NCBI GenBank assembly: GCA_023101885.1
Contig: JALPQD010000142.1
Location: forward strand, 2,322,454-2,386,453
Reading direction: 5' to 3'
Source of the DNA: Typhlomys cinereus
Taxonomy: Eukaryota > Chordata > Mammalia > Rodentia > Platacanthomyidae
DNA: 64,000 nt
Shown here: positions 35,138 to 46,966 of the stretch, in pieces
How the letters are laid out: the number at the start of each line of letters is the position of its first letter
Numbering within the stretch: position 1 is the stretch's first letter
The notes under the pieces: generated by a model
Database searches by the model: none
Seen by the model: the letters and a program-made list of their open reading frames with translations, nothing else
What the model was told of the DNA's origin: nothing
Made by a program: the position numbers and the translations under genes

Positions 35138-35958
35138 TAGACCATAAAAAATTTTATCATATATAAAATGGGTTAATAACAACGCAAAGATTAAATCATC
35201 TTATATAAGGCCCTTACACATCATCTAGTCACAACAGTAAATGTTTATTAAATATAGCTTTTTATCATTATACTTTGAATGATTATTTTCTGCCATCAAG
35301 CAAAATGAGAGAGTGTATTGAACATTTTCTATGAGCCAGGTAAAGTACTATATCTTTCATATGAACTATTCAGTTAGATAATTCCTGTCCTATGAATGAG
35401 GATATAGAAGCTTAGCAATCAGATCAAATGCATAAGAAAGTGCTACCACTGAGCTCTTGCCTATTTGTAAATTCACATGGAGTTACTTACTGTATGAGGA
35501 CATTTCATTCAGTGGCGGAGTGCACACACTACAATGGGCCTGGACATCATCCAATAACATCATAGCCATCTTCCTTGTTTAAGTACATATTGCAATATCT
35601 CAGTTACACAAATCTAATTACACCCATGGTACTCTAATGCAATTTATGGAGACATTTCACGTATTTTCAAGATTTTCAGAGTCTAGAATTCAGATAAATT
35701 CACCGAAAGGCAGAAGTATATATGCTGATTTTTTTTTTTTTTGAAATGGAGGGGTTTCTGATGAAGAAGGTCAAAGAGAATATGTCTTTGGGCTTACTTT
35801 AATCATTTGGAGAATAAAGAAAACAGCTTAAATTTTGGGTCACTTATGTGAATACACTTATAAAAGTAGGTTCATTTATAAAAATAACAAAATTTCACCA
35901 CAGTGCTTTCTTGTTAAAGCATACATAAAATATTTAGAAAATCCCATGAAATTATAAG

Positions 35959-36156
35959 ATAGATAATATATTTTGAACAAGTATGATTTTCCCCTAGAGC
36001 TTTGCTTGATTTTTCCCATGTTCTTACATTTCAGTGCTAACGTCATTGTCTATCCCAATAGATAATATATTTTGAACAAGTATGATTTTCCCCTAGAGCT
36101 TTGCTTGATTTTTCCCATGTTCTTACATTTCAGTGCTAACGTCATTGTCTATCCCA
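35959..36156 (+). repeat. Perfect 99-bp tandem duplication
   Basis: Positions 35959-36057 and 36058-36156 are identical by eye across 99 bases, both starting ATAGATAATATATTTTGAAC (first base aside) and ending GTCATTGTCTATCCCA. It lies in the spacer between the inverted repeat arms. Confidence 0.93.
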
Positions 36157-36431
36157 AAGTATTTCTAGGTTTTAGGAAATAAAATACATCAAGCACTAGA
36201 CTTCTTTTAAAATCTACATAGCATATGCATTTCAACTTCAAGTAGTTTACATATGCAAATATTTCCTTAGTCTTATCCAAAACAAGAGGGAAACTGTGAC
36301 AAAATGTGGCCCAGCTTTAGTGAGAAAGCCATTTGTGTAAACTTATATGAGAATTAAAAGAAAAGAATTAATGGATATCCGCTAATGACAGTATTGCTAG
36401 TGGTCATTAAGGAAATGTTACTTATAGTTTG

Positions 36432-36610
36432 TGATTATAACATTTTACATTCTTCCAAGTATTTTGGCAAGTTAGTCCAACTATTCTATTTTTTCCATAT
36501 GTTGCATCTTACTACATTCAAATAGGAAACTTTCTTTCCATAATTCCAGTGTGAAACTGTAGTGAGAAAATTTGAAGTGGCATTAGAGCAAAAGTAGGTT
36601 ACATTTTTAT
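36432..36610 (-). repeat. Right arm of the inverted repeat
   Basis: Reverse-complement partner of 34952-35137. A SINE (36611-36905) adjoins its outer end. Confidence 0.9.
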
Positions 36611-36636
36611 TTATTTGTGTATTTATGTATTTATTT

Positions 36637-36683
<47 letters not shown>

Positions 36684-36905
36684 CAGAGGGCACTGTGTGT
36701 CCCTGTGGAGGACCAAGGGTGACTTTGGGAATCATCCTGGATTGTTTCTACCTCCTTTTTGCTTCACTATGGGATTTCCCAGGCTCCGCACACCAGGGCC
36801 AGAAGTACAGGCCGCTGCAGTTTCCTCCTAGTGTTTTTACGTGGGACCTACTCAGAACCTTTTGCTTAGGAGGCAGAGTCCTAATCCCTACGCCATCTCT
36901 CTAGT
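36611..36905 (-). mobile_element. Older tRNA-headed SINE, antisense
   Basis: A TTTA-rich tail and GT tract (36640-36681) precede CAGAGGGCACTGTGTGTCCC, the body GGGAATCATCCTGGATTG...CCGCACACCAGGGCC and the reversed head CGCCATCTCTCTAGTCC. Imperfect flanking repeats (AAGTAGGTTACATTTTTAT before, AAGTAAGTAAAATTTTTAT after) suggest a target-site duplication. Confidence 0.87.
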
Positions 36906-37120
36906 CCACAAGTAAGTAAAATTTTTATGTCTGGGTACTAAGATTTCCCTTTTGCAGTAAAGCAGTAATAATTATCCATTATTCCTCACAGTGGAGAAAT
37001 AATATAAATTAAGTCCACTTAGCAATTTTATTACTTCATAATATTTAATAATGCTATTTGAGACAGGAAACCTGTCATCATTTTAGTGATCTTTCCTGAT
37101 ATCAATTTATTAAGATTACT

Positions 37121-37531
37121 GTTGCAGTTTGCCTGCATGGTTGCTGATAAATGATCATCAAAGGGCTTAAGGGAACAAGGGGTTTATTGTCTCTTACTAT
37201 TATATGATTACAGTTCTCAGTCTAGCTTGACAGGAGAGCTCATGCCAACACCAAGGCTCAGGGATCTGGCCACATCATCTTTACTAATGCCTGAGAGAAG
37301 GACCATCCTTCCTTGCCAGAACAACATGTCTGGCCAAGTGTACAAAAGGATACCAACTCTCTCAAACAGCTCCAGAGCCTAGTCCCACCCACCATGGGCT
37401 GAACCTCGCCTGTCAGCTAGACAATCTCCTGCAGGCTTGCTCTGAGCTTAAATCAACCACAAATTCTCCACAGATGTGCCAAGAGCTCAAACTCTCAACT
37501 CTCAAGTTGACAACCGTGCCTAACTATGACA
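37121..37531 (-). mobile_element. MaLR (MT-like) LTR, antisense
   Basis: Read on the minus strand it runs TGTCATAGTTAGGCACGG...CCCATGGTGGGTGGGAC...AACCATGCAGGCAAACTGCA, the same order as the four sense LTRs at 51888-55935. The TGTCATAGTTAGG start marks the LTR 5' end. Confidence 0.8.
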
Positions 37532-37724
37532 ACTAAAGCTGAATATCAAGTATTAGACTGCTCAAATTGCTTCTTTTTTCTTATCCTGAAATTTACTATG
37601 AAACATTAGCCTATACTTAAAACTTTCATTTACTGCATGCTCAGAAGTCTTTGTGTAAGTTCTGCTGCCTCCTTTTAGACACACAGTACCAGCAGGCAAT
37701 CAGCAGTGAGATCCATCTTCTTGT

Positions 37725-37850
37725 GGTCATTGTTATTTTATGGAGACTGGCTCCTTTGATTGACCCAGGCCAGCCTCTGACTCCCTATTCTATAACTACT
37801 GCCTCCTAAGTGCTGGGGTTATATAGCTGTGATCCACCATGCCAGGCCTA
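37725..37850 (-). mobile_element. B1 SINE, antisense
   Basis: GACCCAGGCCAGCCTCTGAC, CCTCCTAAGTGCTGGGGTTA and GTGATCCACCATGCCAGGCC match B1 in reverse. Confidence 0.8.
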
Positions 37851-38769
37851 GCATGACCCACTGTTTTCTATTTTTTCTATGTTCCTCCTTTCTATTTGTT
37901 CCCCAGGATTTGAATCCCAAGGACAGTGAAAAAAAAAAAAAAAAAAGAGGAGGAGGAGGAGCGAATCCTATAAGCTGCTTTAATAGGATTTTATTGTTTT
38001 CTTCATATTTACTTTCCTCCTAAATTTATGGCTTCAATAGGTAAAGTTTCTCCATGAGAAAGCATGCAAAATCTAGCCAATCAGTGACAGTATTTTGACC
38101 TTCTTAAAGTCCAATGGAAAACTGAAATTAATGTGCTCTTATTGCTCACTTTAAAAATGTAAATTTGCCCCCTAACAGATTTCCTACAAGAGTGCTATTT
38201 ATGCTTGTGTCTTTGATAGACTTCATCTCTGGGAATCAGTGAGGACCATATAAAAATTCATGCTGGGATTCAGGTGTGTTTGAACTGTCTGCTCTACTTT
38301 TTGGTTTTAGTCTAAACTATAATAAGCTATCTAGAGTATTTAAAATTAGAGCTTGTTTCTCCTGTCTGGTGGTTAACCAAAAACTATACTAATGAAACAT
38401 AGCTGTTCGAATACCTGAATACTACTGAGCCCTGACACAGCTCTTTGTTCAGGGAAGGAGGATACCTATTATGTCTGTAGAATTTAGGATTAGAGGAACA
38501 AAGATAAAAGTTTAAAAACTTCTAGCAATTGCAGTACTTTCCAATTATTTTATATTAACCTCGGTTTTAGAATCCCATGTTGACTTATTTTAATTAATAT
38601 TACTTATTAAATTCAAAATTCACATACTTGAAGTCAAAAGTCACAAAATCTTGGAGGCAAGTTCCACAGTCTGCTAAGAATTCTCTTCTGGTATTGTGAG
38701 GGAAGTTTCTATGAAAGTTAGCTTGCAATTATATTCTTTCCTAAATATTTTCTTCATTAGCTTCATCTT

Positions 38770-39150
38770 TCCATTTATGAATGAATCCCGGATCCAGACA
38801 CTTATGGCAACAAGGGATTTATTCTAGCTTGCTCTTGGTTAAGGTTTATCAGCATGATAGCAGGTATCATTTCAACATCAGGAGAAGAGGGAAAAGGTGA
38901 TAACATATCTACAGGAAGATATGAGAGAGAGACATGCTTTCTTGCTTGTTAGTCTGCCAACTTTCAATCAGGTCTTCCTCTTTCTCACCTACATGCCAGG
39001 GAACCGTTCTACTCACTATAGACTGGGTCTTCCTACATTAATCAATGTCCTGTATACTTGCTCAAGGCTTACCTTAAATAAATAATTCTTCATAAATGTG
39101 TCTGAAAGCTCACTCAACAACTGTCTAGTTGACGACTGTATCTGGCTGCA
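38770..39150 (-). mobile_element. MaLR (MTC-like) LTR, antisense
   Basis: CAAGGGATTTATTCTAGCTTG, CTGGGTCTTCCTACATTAATC and CAACAACTGTCTAGTTGACG give, in reverse, the MaLR LTR order of a promoter-proximal GTCAACT, GGAAGACCCA and an AATAAATCCCTTG signal. It is diverged. Confidence 0.65.
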
Positions 39151-39315
39151 AAATTTCCTCAGGTAATTTAAAATATAAATATCACTAGCATTATATTTTC
39201 ATGTTAAGGTAATTATACAATTTTTTAGTCAAAATGGGGTTTTTGTTAAAATTTTTAAATAATTCAGTTATCAAGTTGGTATTACTGTTGCAGCTGATCC
39301 AATTTCACTATCCTC

Positions 39316-39362
39316 AGAGCTTCTTGGCCTTTTGGTTGCAATCAGATGTGATATCTGCTCTT
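39316..39362 (+). pseudogene. Truncated U2 snRNA pseudogene
   Basis: AGAGCTTCTTGGCCTTTTGG, TTGCAATCAGATGTGATATC and TGCTCTT follow the first 45 or so bases of U2 snRNA (TCGCTTCTCGGCCTTTTGGC...ATCTGTTCTT) with about eight differences. Everything after the 5' stem is missing, so it cannot give a functional U2. Confidence 0.8.
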
Positions 39363-39384
39363 CAATTATTTTTATTCATTTCTT

Positions 39385-39665
39385 TTTGTGTGAGTATTTG
39401 TGTGTCAGTGTAGGTGTAACTGTGTGTAATAGGAGGCACTTGGGAGTGTGTACAGGTGGAGGCCCAAGGGTGGCATCAGGAATCATCCTGGATTGTTACT
39501 TCTGATTGCTTTGCTCTGGGGTTTCCCATGCTTCATCTTCCAGGGTCAGAAGTATAGGCTGTTCACATTTCCACCTGGAGCTTTTACGTGGGATCTGGGA
39601 TCCAAACTCAGGTCCTTTTGCTTTGGAGGCAAAGGCTTAACTTCTGAGCCATTTCTTCAGACCCC
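39385..39665 (-). mobile_element. Older tRNA-headed SINE, antisense
   Basis: A diverged GT-rich tail, GGAGGCCCAAGGGTGGC, AATCATCCTGGATTGTTAC and the reversed head CTTCTGAGCCATTTCTTCAG show the family. It directly follows the U2 remnant. Confidence 0.82.
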
Positions 39666-39823
39666 TAATATATTTTATTCTGATTAGTTTAATGTCAGAT
39701 AAGTTCTCTGTCCAATTTCACCATTTTTAAGTTTCCTTTCTGTTTTATCTTCAAAATATAAAACATATTTTCTTTTTCTTTTATTAGAAAATGAGTTTTG
39801 ATGCTTAAAACTTTGTCCTTATG

Positions 39824-40573
39824 AAGTCTCCCCATTGCCATCAACCCCTCTGCCCCTTCCACCCCGCCACCAGGACAGGATGCTCACTCATGGTCCTCCT
39901 TCCCAGGCAGCCCCCAGGTCACCCGCTTGTCCCAGCTCCTCCCACCAGCCAGCCTGAGCAACTCTCAGGCTGCCCTGAGCTTGGATGAGCCACTAGGCCA
40001 TGCCTCAGGTTCCAAGTGAAAAGCTCTGCCATCGCCATCAGCCCTTCTGCCTCTCCAGCCAGCCTGGGGCCCTTATTTGTGGTTCAGGGAGGACACACTG
40101 CTACTCAGAATTCAACAGAGTCCAAGGGAACCTCAAGCAAAACTCTAGGGGATAAAGGCCATAGATCTGAAGTCCTCTAAAATCATCCTATCACATGGGA
40201 GAGATTCTTTACATCCGACCCCTTTTATTAACATCCTGTTCCTTTCAATTATTAATCACTGTAGATTAACTTTTCCATATAGCCACCCCCAAAACATATA
40301 CAACTTCAGGGATTATACCACTCGCCCTCACATATCATCAAGGTACTAAATCGTAAAAGTGCACTACCATAATAATATTCATCCCCTGTCTACCAAACCT
40401 GACTTAATTGATGTACTAGCAGTCTAATAGCCTCATGTAGGAAATAACAAAAACAACAGACAAACATACCCAATTCCAAAGCAAACACTAGTAATAACTG
40501 CCTGAGAGTAGTAGTACCAACTAAATCAGTTCAGTCAAAAACACACAGAAACTGAAATGTCTTAAGAGACAAA
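39824..40573 (+). repeat. L1 5'UTR monomer 1
   Basis: A GC-rich first part (CCTGAGCAACTCTCAGGCTG) is followed by AT-richer text (GAGATTCTTTACATCC at 40201, CACTAGTAATAACTGC at 40486). The same landmarks recur 811-820 bp later, so the 5'UTR is built from tandem monomers. The 5' end of this copy may be slightly truncated. Confidence 0.82.
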
Positions 40574-41392
40574 ACAACAGGCTCGACCAATGGCGCCTCC
40601 TGCTCCCCATTCCACCAGACCCTCCAGGTGAGTCCCCCTGGCCCCACCCAGGTCACCCCGGTCCCGGAAGCACCCACGCTGCCTCCGGTTTTGGCCTGGG
40701 CCACGCCCCGGGCCCTAGGCCCCTTTCTTCCTCTGTCCTGCCTGTCCCCCCAACTGGACAGGACTTGCTGACTTTCGTTCATCCCTGGAGCTTGGGTGGG
40801 ACACTAAGCCAAGTCCCAGGTCCCAGGTGAAGAATTCTGCCATCAACATTAGCCCCTCTGCCTCTATGACCCACCGGGGACCCACACACGTGGTCTACAG
40901 AAGACACAATGCTACTTAGAATTCAATAGAGTCCAAAGAAAACTCAAGCAAAGTTCTAAGGGTCAAAGGCCATACATCTGTAAACCTCTACAATCATCCT
41001 ATCACATGGGAGAGATTCTTTACATCCAGCCCAAAGATAAGAAAACATTTTTTTCACCTTACTGTTCCTTTCTAATATTAATCACTATATATTAACTTTT
41101 CCATAAAGCCACCCCAAAAACATATACAACTCTGGGGATCATACCACTCACCCTCACATATCACCAAGATACTACATCGTAAAAGTGCACTACCATACTA
41201 ATATTCACTCCTTGTCTACTTAACCTGACTTAACTGATGTACTAACAGCCTAACAGCCTCAACTAGGAAATAACATAAGACAAACATACCCAACCTCAAG
41301 GCAAGCACTAGTAATAACTGCCCAAGTGTAGTAATACCAACTAAACCAGTCAAAAATACAGAAACTGAAAAGCCCTAGAAGACAAAACAACA
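40574..41392 (+). repeat. L1 5'UTR monomer 2
   Basis: This repeats monomer 1 landmarks: GAGATTCTTTACATCC at 41012 and CACTAGTAATAACTGC at 41306. Its first 230 bases are strongly CpG- and C-rich, as expected of an internal L1 promoter. It ends at the ORF1 start codon. Confidence 0.85.
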
Positions 41393-42788
41393 ATGCCCAA
41401 GTCAAAGTGCAGATCCATGAGAAACAAAACCCAAGAAGATCAATCTCCCACTGAAAGAATTAACCCCTTAATAATGGATTCCAACAAGAACAAATTCACA
41501 GAAAACAGCCAAGAAAGCCAGACCCAAGACAACGACTTTCAAAGTATGATCATTACCATGATTAATACTATGAAAGAGGAAATCCAAGAGGAGTTAAACA
41601 ACCGAATCAACCACTTTGAACAGGAACACAACAGACACTTGGAGGAGTTGAGAAAAACAGTTCAAGAAACAAAAATAGACATAGAACAGTTAAAACAGTC
41701 TCAGGTAGAGTTTTAATTGAACTAAAAGACAAGCTATCTTCAACCCAAAGCTCAACAGAGAGTCTTAACAGCAGAACTAATGAAGCAGAAAATAGAATTT
41801 CAGATCTTGAAGATAAAGTGGGAGAATTAACCAGCTCAATGGAAGAGGTTGTTAAAGCCAAAAAGATACTGGAGAGGAACATTCAAGAGATATGGGACAC
41901 TCCGAAGAAGCCTAACATGCACATTCATGGAATACCAGAGCAAGAATCTCAAAATACCACAAGTGAGGAAATTTTTCAAATTATCATAAATGAAAACTTC
42001 CCTCAACTGAAGAATGAGAGGCCCATCCAAATACAAGAGGCATTTCACACTCCAAACAAATATGACCAAAATAGAAAATCGCCATGGCAAATAATAGTCA
42101 AAACACGCCACATTCAAGACAAAGAAAAGGTGTTGAGAGCTTCAAGAGAAAAAAAGCAAGTCACTTTTAAAGGCAAAGCTATTAACATAACAAATGACTT
42201 CTCAATAGAAACAGTAAAAGCAAGAAGAGCTTGGAGAGACGTACTTCAAGTATTAAATGAGCGAAAATGCCAACCCAGACTGATATACCCCGCAAAACTA
42301 TCTGTCATGATCGAGAAAGAAAGAAAAATTTTCCAGCACAAAGATCACTTAAAGGGGGGGCTGGAGAGGTGGGTCAGGGGTTAAGCCTCTGCCCTGCAGG
42401 CAGAAGGTCCTGAGTTCGGATCCTAGACCCCACGTATAGACACCGGGCGGAAGTGGGGGCGGCCTGCGTTACTGGCCCTCGTAGGGTGGAGCCTGTGAAT
42501 CCCGGGGCAGAGTAAAGAAGGAGGAGGTGGAGGCAGCAATGGTGGTTCCCGAATTCGTCCGTGGTTCTACACACACACATACATACACACGCATAATACA
42601 CATACATACACACACATGCACACACATACATGTACAATTGAATAAATAATAAATTAAAATTAAAAAAATAAAAAGATAACTTAAAGGGATACATGTCTAC
42701 CAAACCAGGCCTTCAAAAAATGCTAGAAATGATACACAAACTTGAAGAAAAGAACAAGCGTATTCAGGAGGACAGAAGGGAAATATAA
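41393..42788 (+). pseudogene. L1 ORF1 (RNA-binding protein), broken
   Basis: It starts MPKSKCRSMRNKTQEDQ. The first 108 codons contain a coiled-coil region (FEQEHNRHLEELRKTVQETK). A frame break near 41700-41716 is followed by a second open stretch carrying the RNA-recognition and C-terminal domains (VKARRAWRDVLQVLNERKCQPRLIYPAKLSV is split here into AWRDVLQVLNE and QPRLIYPAKLS as markers). A SINE with 17-bp target duplication (42340-42688) interrupts the end, after which the last 33 codons run to TAA at 42786. Family role: trimeric RNA chaperone of the L1 RNP. Confidence 0.9.
42357..42671 (+). mobile_element. Young CpG-rich SINE, copy 3, inside L1 ORF1
   Basis: The head GGCTGGAGAGGTGGGTCAGG leads to a B box GAGTTCGGATCC at 42412-42423, the body ending GAATTCGTCCGTGGTTC and a CA/CATA tail. 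Flanking repeats AAAGATCACTTAAAGGG (42340-42356) and AAAGATAACTTAAAGGG (42672-42688) differ at one base. Confidence 0.94.
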
Positions 42789-42845
42789 TACCACAAAAAT
42801 ATAAATGTAAAACAATAAGCTTACAAAATCCACTAAACATAAAAA

Positions 42846-45638
42846 ATGTCCAGAATTAAAAAGAATTTCTCCATTATAACATTAAATGTCAATCTCACCG
42901 ATTAAGAGACACAGATTACAAACTTGGATTAAAAATCACAACCCATCAATCTGCTGCCTTCAGGAAACTCATCAAACCACAAAAGATAGGCACATCCTAA
43001 AAATGAAAGGCTGGTCCAAAAATCTGCAAGCTAATGGAACCAGGAAACAGGCAGGGGTAGCCGTTATGCTGTGGAACAAAGTGGACTTCAAACCCAAAAA
43101 AATCGTAAGAGACACAGATGGATACTACATTTTAGTCACAGGAACAATTCACCAGGAAGACTTCATAATACTGAGCATATATGCACCCAATAAGCGCCCC
43201 TCCACATTCATTAAGAAAATCCTACAGCGTCTAAAGGGAGAAATCAACTCCCAAATGATAATTCTTGGGGAATACAACACCGCCCTGTCAACATGGGCTA
43301 GATCAACAGGTCAAAAGCTTAACAGGGACAATTTGGAACTTAATCAAACCCTTAAAGAAATGGACTTTACAGATCTCTATCGAACTTTTCATCCACGTAC
43401 CAAAGAATACACATTTTTCTCAGCAGCACATGGAACTTTCTCCAAAATAGATCACATACTGGGCCACAAAATGAATCTCCACATATACAGGAAAGTTGAA
43501 ATTCTAGCCTATGCCCTATCAGACCACCACGGCCTAAAGCTGGACATGCACAACACAACAAACAAGAGAAAATACACTAACTCCTGGAAACTTAACACTA
43601 TGATGCTGAATGAGAACTGGATTCAGGAAGAAATTATAAAGGAAATTCAAGATTTCCTGAAAGTGAATGATAATGAAAATACAGCTTACCAAAATCTCTG
43701 GGACACAATGAAAGCTGTCCTAGGAGGTACGTTCATAGCTCTTAATGCATACATCAACAAAAAATGGAAACATCAGAAATAAACAACTTAACAATGCAGC
43801 TTAAAGCTTTAGAGAAACCAGAGCAATCTGATCCCAAAAGCAGTAGAAGAGAGGAGATTAGCAAAATAAGGGGAGAAATATCTGAAATCAAGATTAGGAA
43901 AATGATAGAGAAAATCAACTAGTCAAAAAGCTGGTTCTTTGAAAAAATCAATAAGATTGATACGCCCCTAGCTAAATTAACCAAAATCAAGAAAGAGAAA
44001 ACCCAAATTTACAAAATTAGAATGAACATGGAGTTATCAATACTGATACCCAAGAAATCCAGAGAATTATAATGTCATATTTCAAAAACTTATACTCTGT
44101 GAAATATGACAACACAAAAGAGATGGATGAATTCCTAAGTAAACACAACTTACATAAATTGAATCAGGATGTTGTGAATTATTTAAATAGTCCTATAACA
44201 TATAAGGAAATTGAGGAAGTAATCTCGAATCTTCCCATCAAAAAATGTCCTGGACCAGATGGATTCAGCATAGAGTTCTACCAGACATTTAAGGAGTTAA
44301 TAACACCAATACTCCTTAAACTGTTCCAACAAATAGCAAAGGAAGGAACACTACCAAATTCCTTCTATGAAGCTAATAGTGTTTTAATTCCAAAACCATA
44401 TAAAGATTCACTTAAAAAAGAAAACTATAGGCCGAACTCCCTGATGAACACAGATGCAAAGATTCTCAACAAAGTCTTAGCAAATCGGATTAAAAAAAAT
44501 ATTAAAAAGGTCATTCACGGGGACCAAGTAGGCTTCATCCCCGGCACACAAGGTTGGTTCAATATACGCAAATCAATAAATGTAATTCATAATATAAACC
44601 AGTCTAAAGTCCAAGACCACATGATACTCTTGATAGATGCAGAAAAAGCTTTTGACAAGATCCAACAGCCTTTTATGATCAAAACGCTAGAGACAATAGG
44701 AATGGAAGGAATCTTTATCAATATAATAAAAGCTGTATACAACAAGCCCACAGCAAGGATTATGCTCAATGGGGAAAAACTGGAAGCAATCCCACTTCGA
44801 TCAGGAACTAGACAAGGCTGTCCACTCTCACCACTTCTATTCAATATTGTACTTGAAGTCTTAGCTGAAGCCATAAGACAAGAAAGGGGCATAAAAGGGA
44901 TTCAAATTGGCAAGGAAGAAGGCAAGCTATCCCTATTTGCAGATGACATGATCTTATACCTGAGTGATCCCAAAATATCCACCAGGAAGCTCCTGGAACT
45001 AATTGAGAAGTTCAGCAGGGTAGCAGGATACAAAATAAACATACAAAAATCAGTGGCTTCCTATATGCCCAGAATGAAAGAAGTGAAAAAGCCCTGAGAG
45101 AAACAATCCTATTTACTATAGCCTCTAAAAAAATGAAATACCTTGGTATAAACCTAACCAAGGAGGTAAAAGACCTTTACAATGAAAACTTTAAAACCCT
45201 CAAGAAAGAAATTGCAGAAGACACCAGAAGGTGAAAAGACCTCCCGTGTTCCTGGATTGGCAGAATCAACATCATAAAAATGACCATCCTACCAAAGGCA
45301 ATATACAAATTCAATGCTATACCAATTAAAATCCCAAAGCAATTCTTTAAAGAAGTTGACCAAACAATCTCAAAATTCATATGGAGGCACCAAAGACCCA
45401 GGATAACAAAGACAATCCTGAGTAAGAAAAACACTGCTGGGCTGGAGGGGTGGCTCAGGGGTTAAGCCTCCGCCTTGCAGGTGGAAGGTCCTGAGTTCGG
45501 ATCCCAGATCCCACGTATAGATGCCAGGCGGAAGCGGGGGCGGCCTGCGTTTCCGGTCCTGGTAGGGCGGAGCCTGTGAATCCCTGGGCAGAAGGAGGTG
45601 GAGGCGTCCATGGTGGTTCGCGAATTCGTCCGTGGTTC

Positions 45639-45670
<32 letters not shown>

Positions 45671-46966
45671 GACACACGGGCGCACGCACATACACACGCA
45701 CATGCGCACAGTTGAATAAATAAAAAAAAAATTCTTTAAAAAAAGAAAAACACTGCTGAAGGTATCACCATTCCAAACTTTACTCTATACTACAAATGCA
45801 TAGTTGTAAAAACAGCCTGGTACTGGCTCCAAAATAGATGCACAGATCAATGGATAAGGATTGAAGACCCAGACATAAGTCCACAAAATTACAGCCATTT
45901 GGTCTTTGACAAAAGGGCCCAAAAAATCCAATGGAAAAAGAACAGTATCTTCAACAAATGGTGCTGGCAAAACTGGATCTCCACATGTAGAAGATTAAAA
46001 TTGGACCCGTACTTTTCACCTTCTACAAGATTTAATTCCAAATGGATCAAGGACCTTGATTTAAGGCCAGAGACTATAAAAACCAAAGTTTAAAGCGTAG
46101 GGAACTCCCTTGAGCTGATTGGGCTAGGCCAACTATTCCTTAACAGACATCCAATGGCACAGTCACTGCTACCAACTCTCAACAGTTGGTATCTTGTGAA
46201 ATTGAAGAGTTTCTGTTCAGATAAAGAGATTGTAACACGAGCTCAAAGGCAACCCACAGAATGGAAGAAAATCTTGACTAACCACATATCTGATAGAGCT
46301 CTACTGTCCAGAGTGCACAAAGAACTTAGAAAACTAAACACCAAGGAAACCAATGGCCCAATTAAAAAATGGGCCCTGGAACTTAAAAGAAACTTTACCA
46401 GGGATGAAAATAAAATGTCTAACAAATATCTTAAAAAATGCTCCATTTCCTTAGCCATCAGGGAAAAGCAAATCAAAACTTCCCTGAGATATCATCTCAC
46501 CCCAGTCAGGATGGCAAAAATCCACAATACAAACAACAACAAATTCTGGAGAGGATGTGGAGAGAGGGGAACTCTCCTACATTGCTGGTGGGAATGCAGG
46601 CTCATACAGTCACTCTGGTGAGCCGTCTGGAGATTCTTAAAGAAATTAAAGATTGAAATGTCATATGACCCTGCTATTCCACTTTTGGGAATAACCCCTC
46701 ATGCAGCAGAGGTTCACTTCGATAGCACAAGCATGACCATATTCATAGCAGCACTGTTTACAATAGCAAAGTCATGGAATCAACCCAAATGTCCAACAGT
46801 TGAAGAGGGGATAAGGAAACAGTGGTACATCTATACAATGAAGTACTACTCAGCCATCAAAAATGATGAATTACTGGAATTTCCCGGGAAATGGATGGAA
46901 TTAGGAAAAATTATATTGAATGAAGTATCCCAGACACAGAAAATTAACACTGTATGTAATCCCTAA
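42846..46966 (+). pseudogene. L1 ORF2 (endonuclease, reverse transcriptase), broken
   Basis: It begins MSRIKKNFSIITLNVN, then shifts frame near 42890-42900. The endonuclease part (42886-43782) shows CCLQETH, KIDHIL and SDHHG, but the usual GDFN reads GEYN. Frame breaks fall near 43765, with a TAG at about 43919 and another shift before 44072. The reverse transcriptase (44072-45097) keeps [10 protein letters not shown] and the FADD box at 44936-44947. Further damage includes a shift near 45075, TGA at about 45232, a SINE at 45440-45742, a stop near 46091 and TGA near 46619. The C-terminus has CWWEC and YYSAIKNDELLEF. Confidence 0.93.
45440..45742 (+). mobile_element. Young CpG-rich SINE, copy 4, inside L1 ORF2
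   Basis: Perfect 16-bp target repeats AAGAAAAACACTGCTG are at 45424-45439 and 45743-45758. The A box-like TGGCTCAGGGGT (45451-45462) and B box GAGTTCGGATCC (45493-45504) are intact, consistent with a pol III promoter. The CpG-rich body and CA tail are close to copy 1. Confidence 0.95.

Noticed and set aside
39316..39362. Functional U2 snRNA gene
   Set aside because: Only the 5' 45 or so bases remain, with several changes, and the Sm site and later stems are missing.
40531..40782. 83-codon open frame, minus strand, GC-rich
   Set aside because: It is antisense to the L1 5'UTR monomer. Its length reflects base composition.
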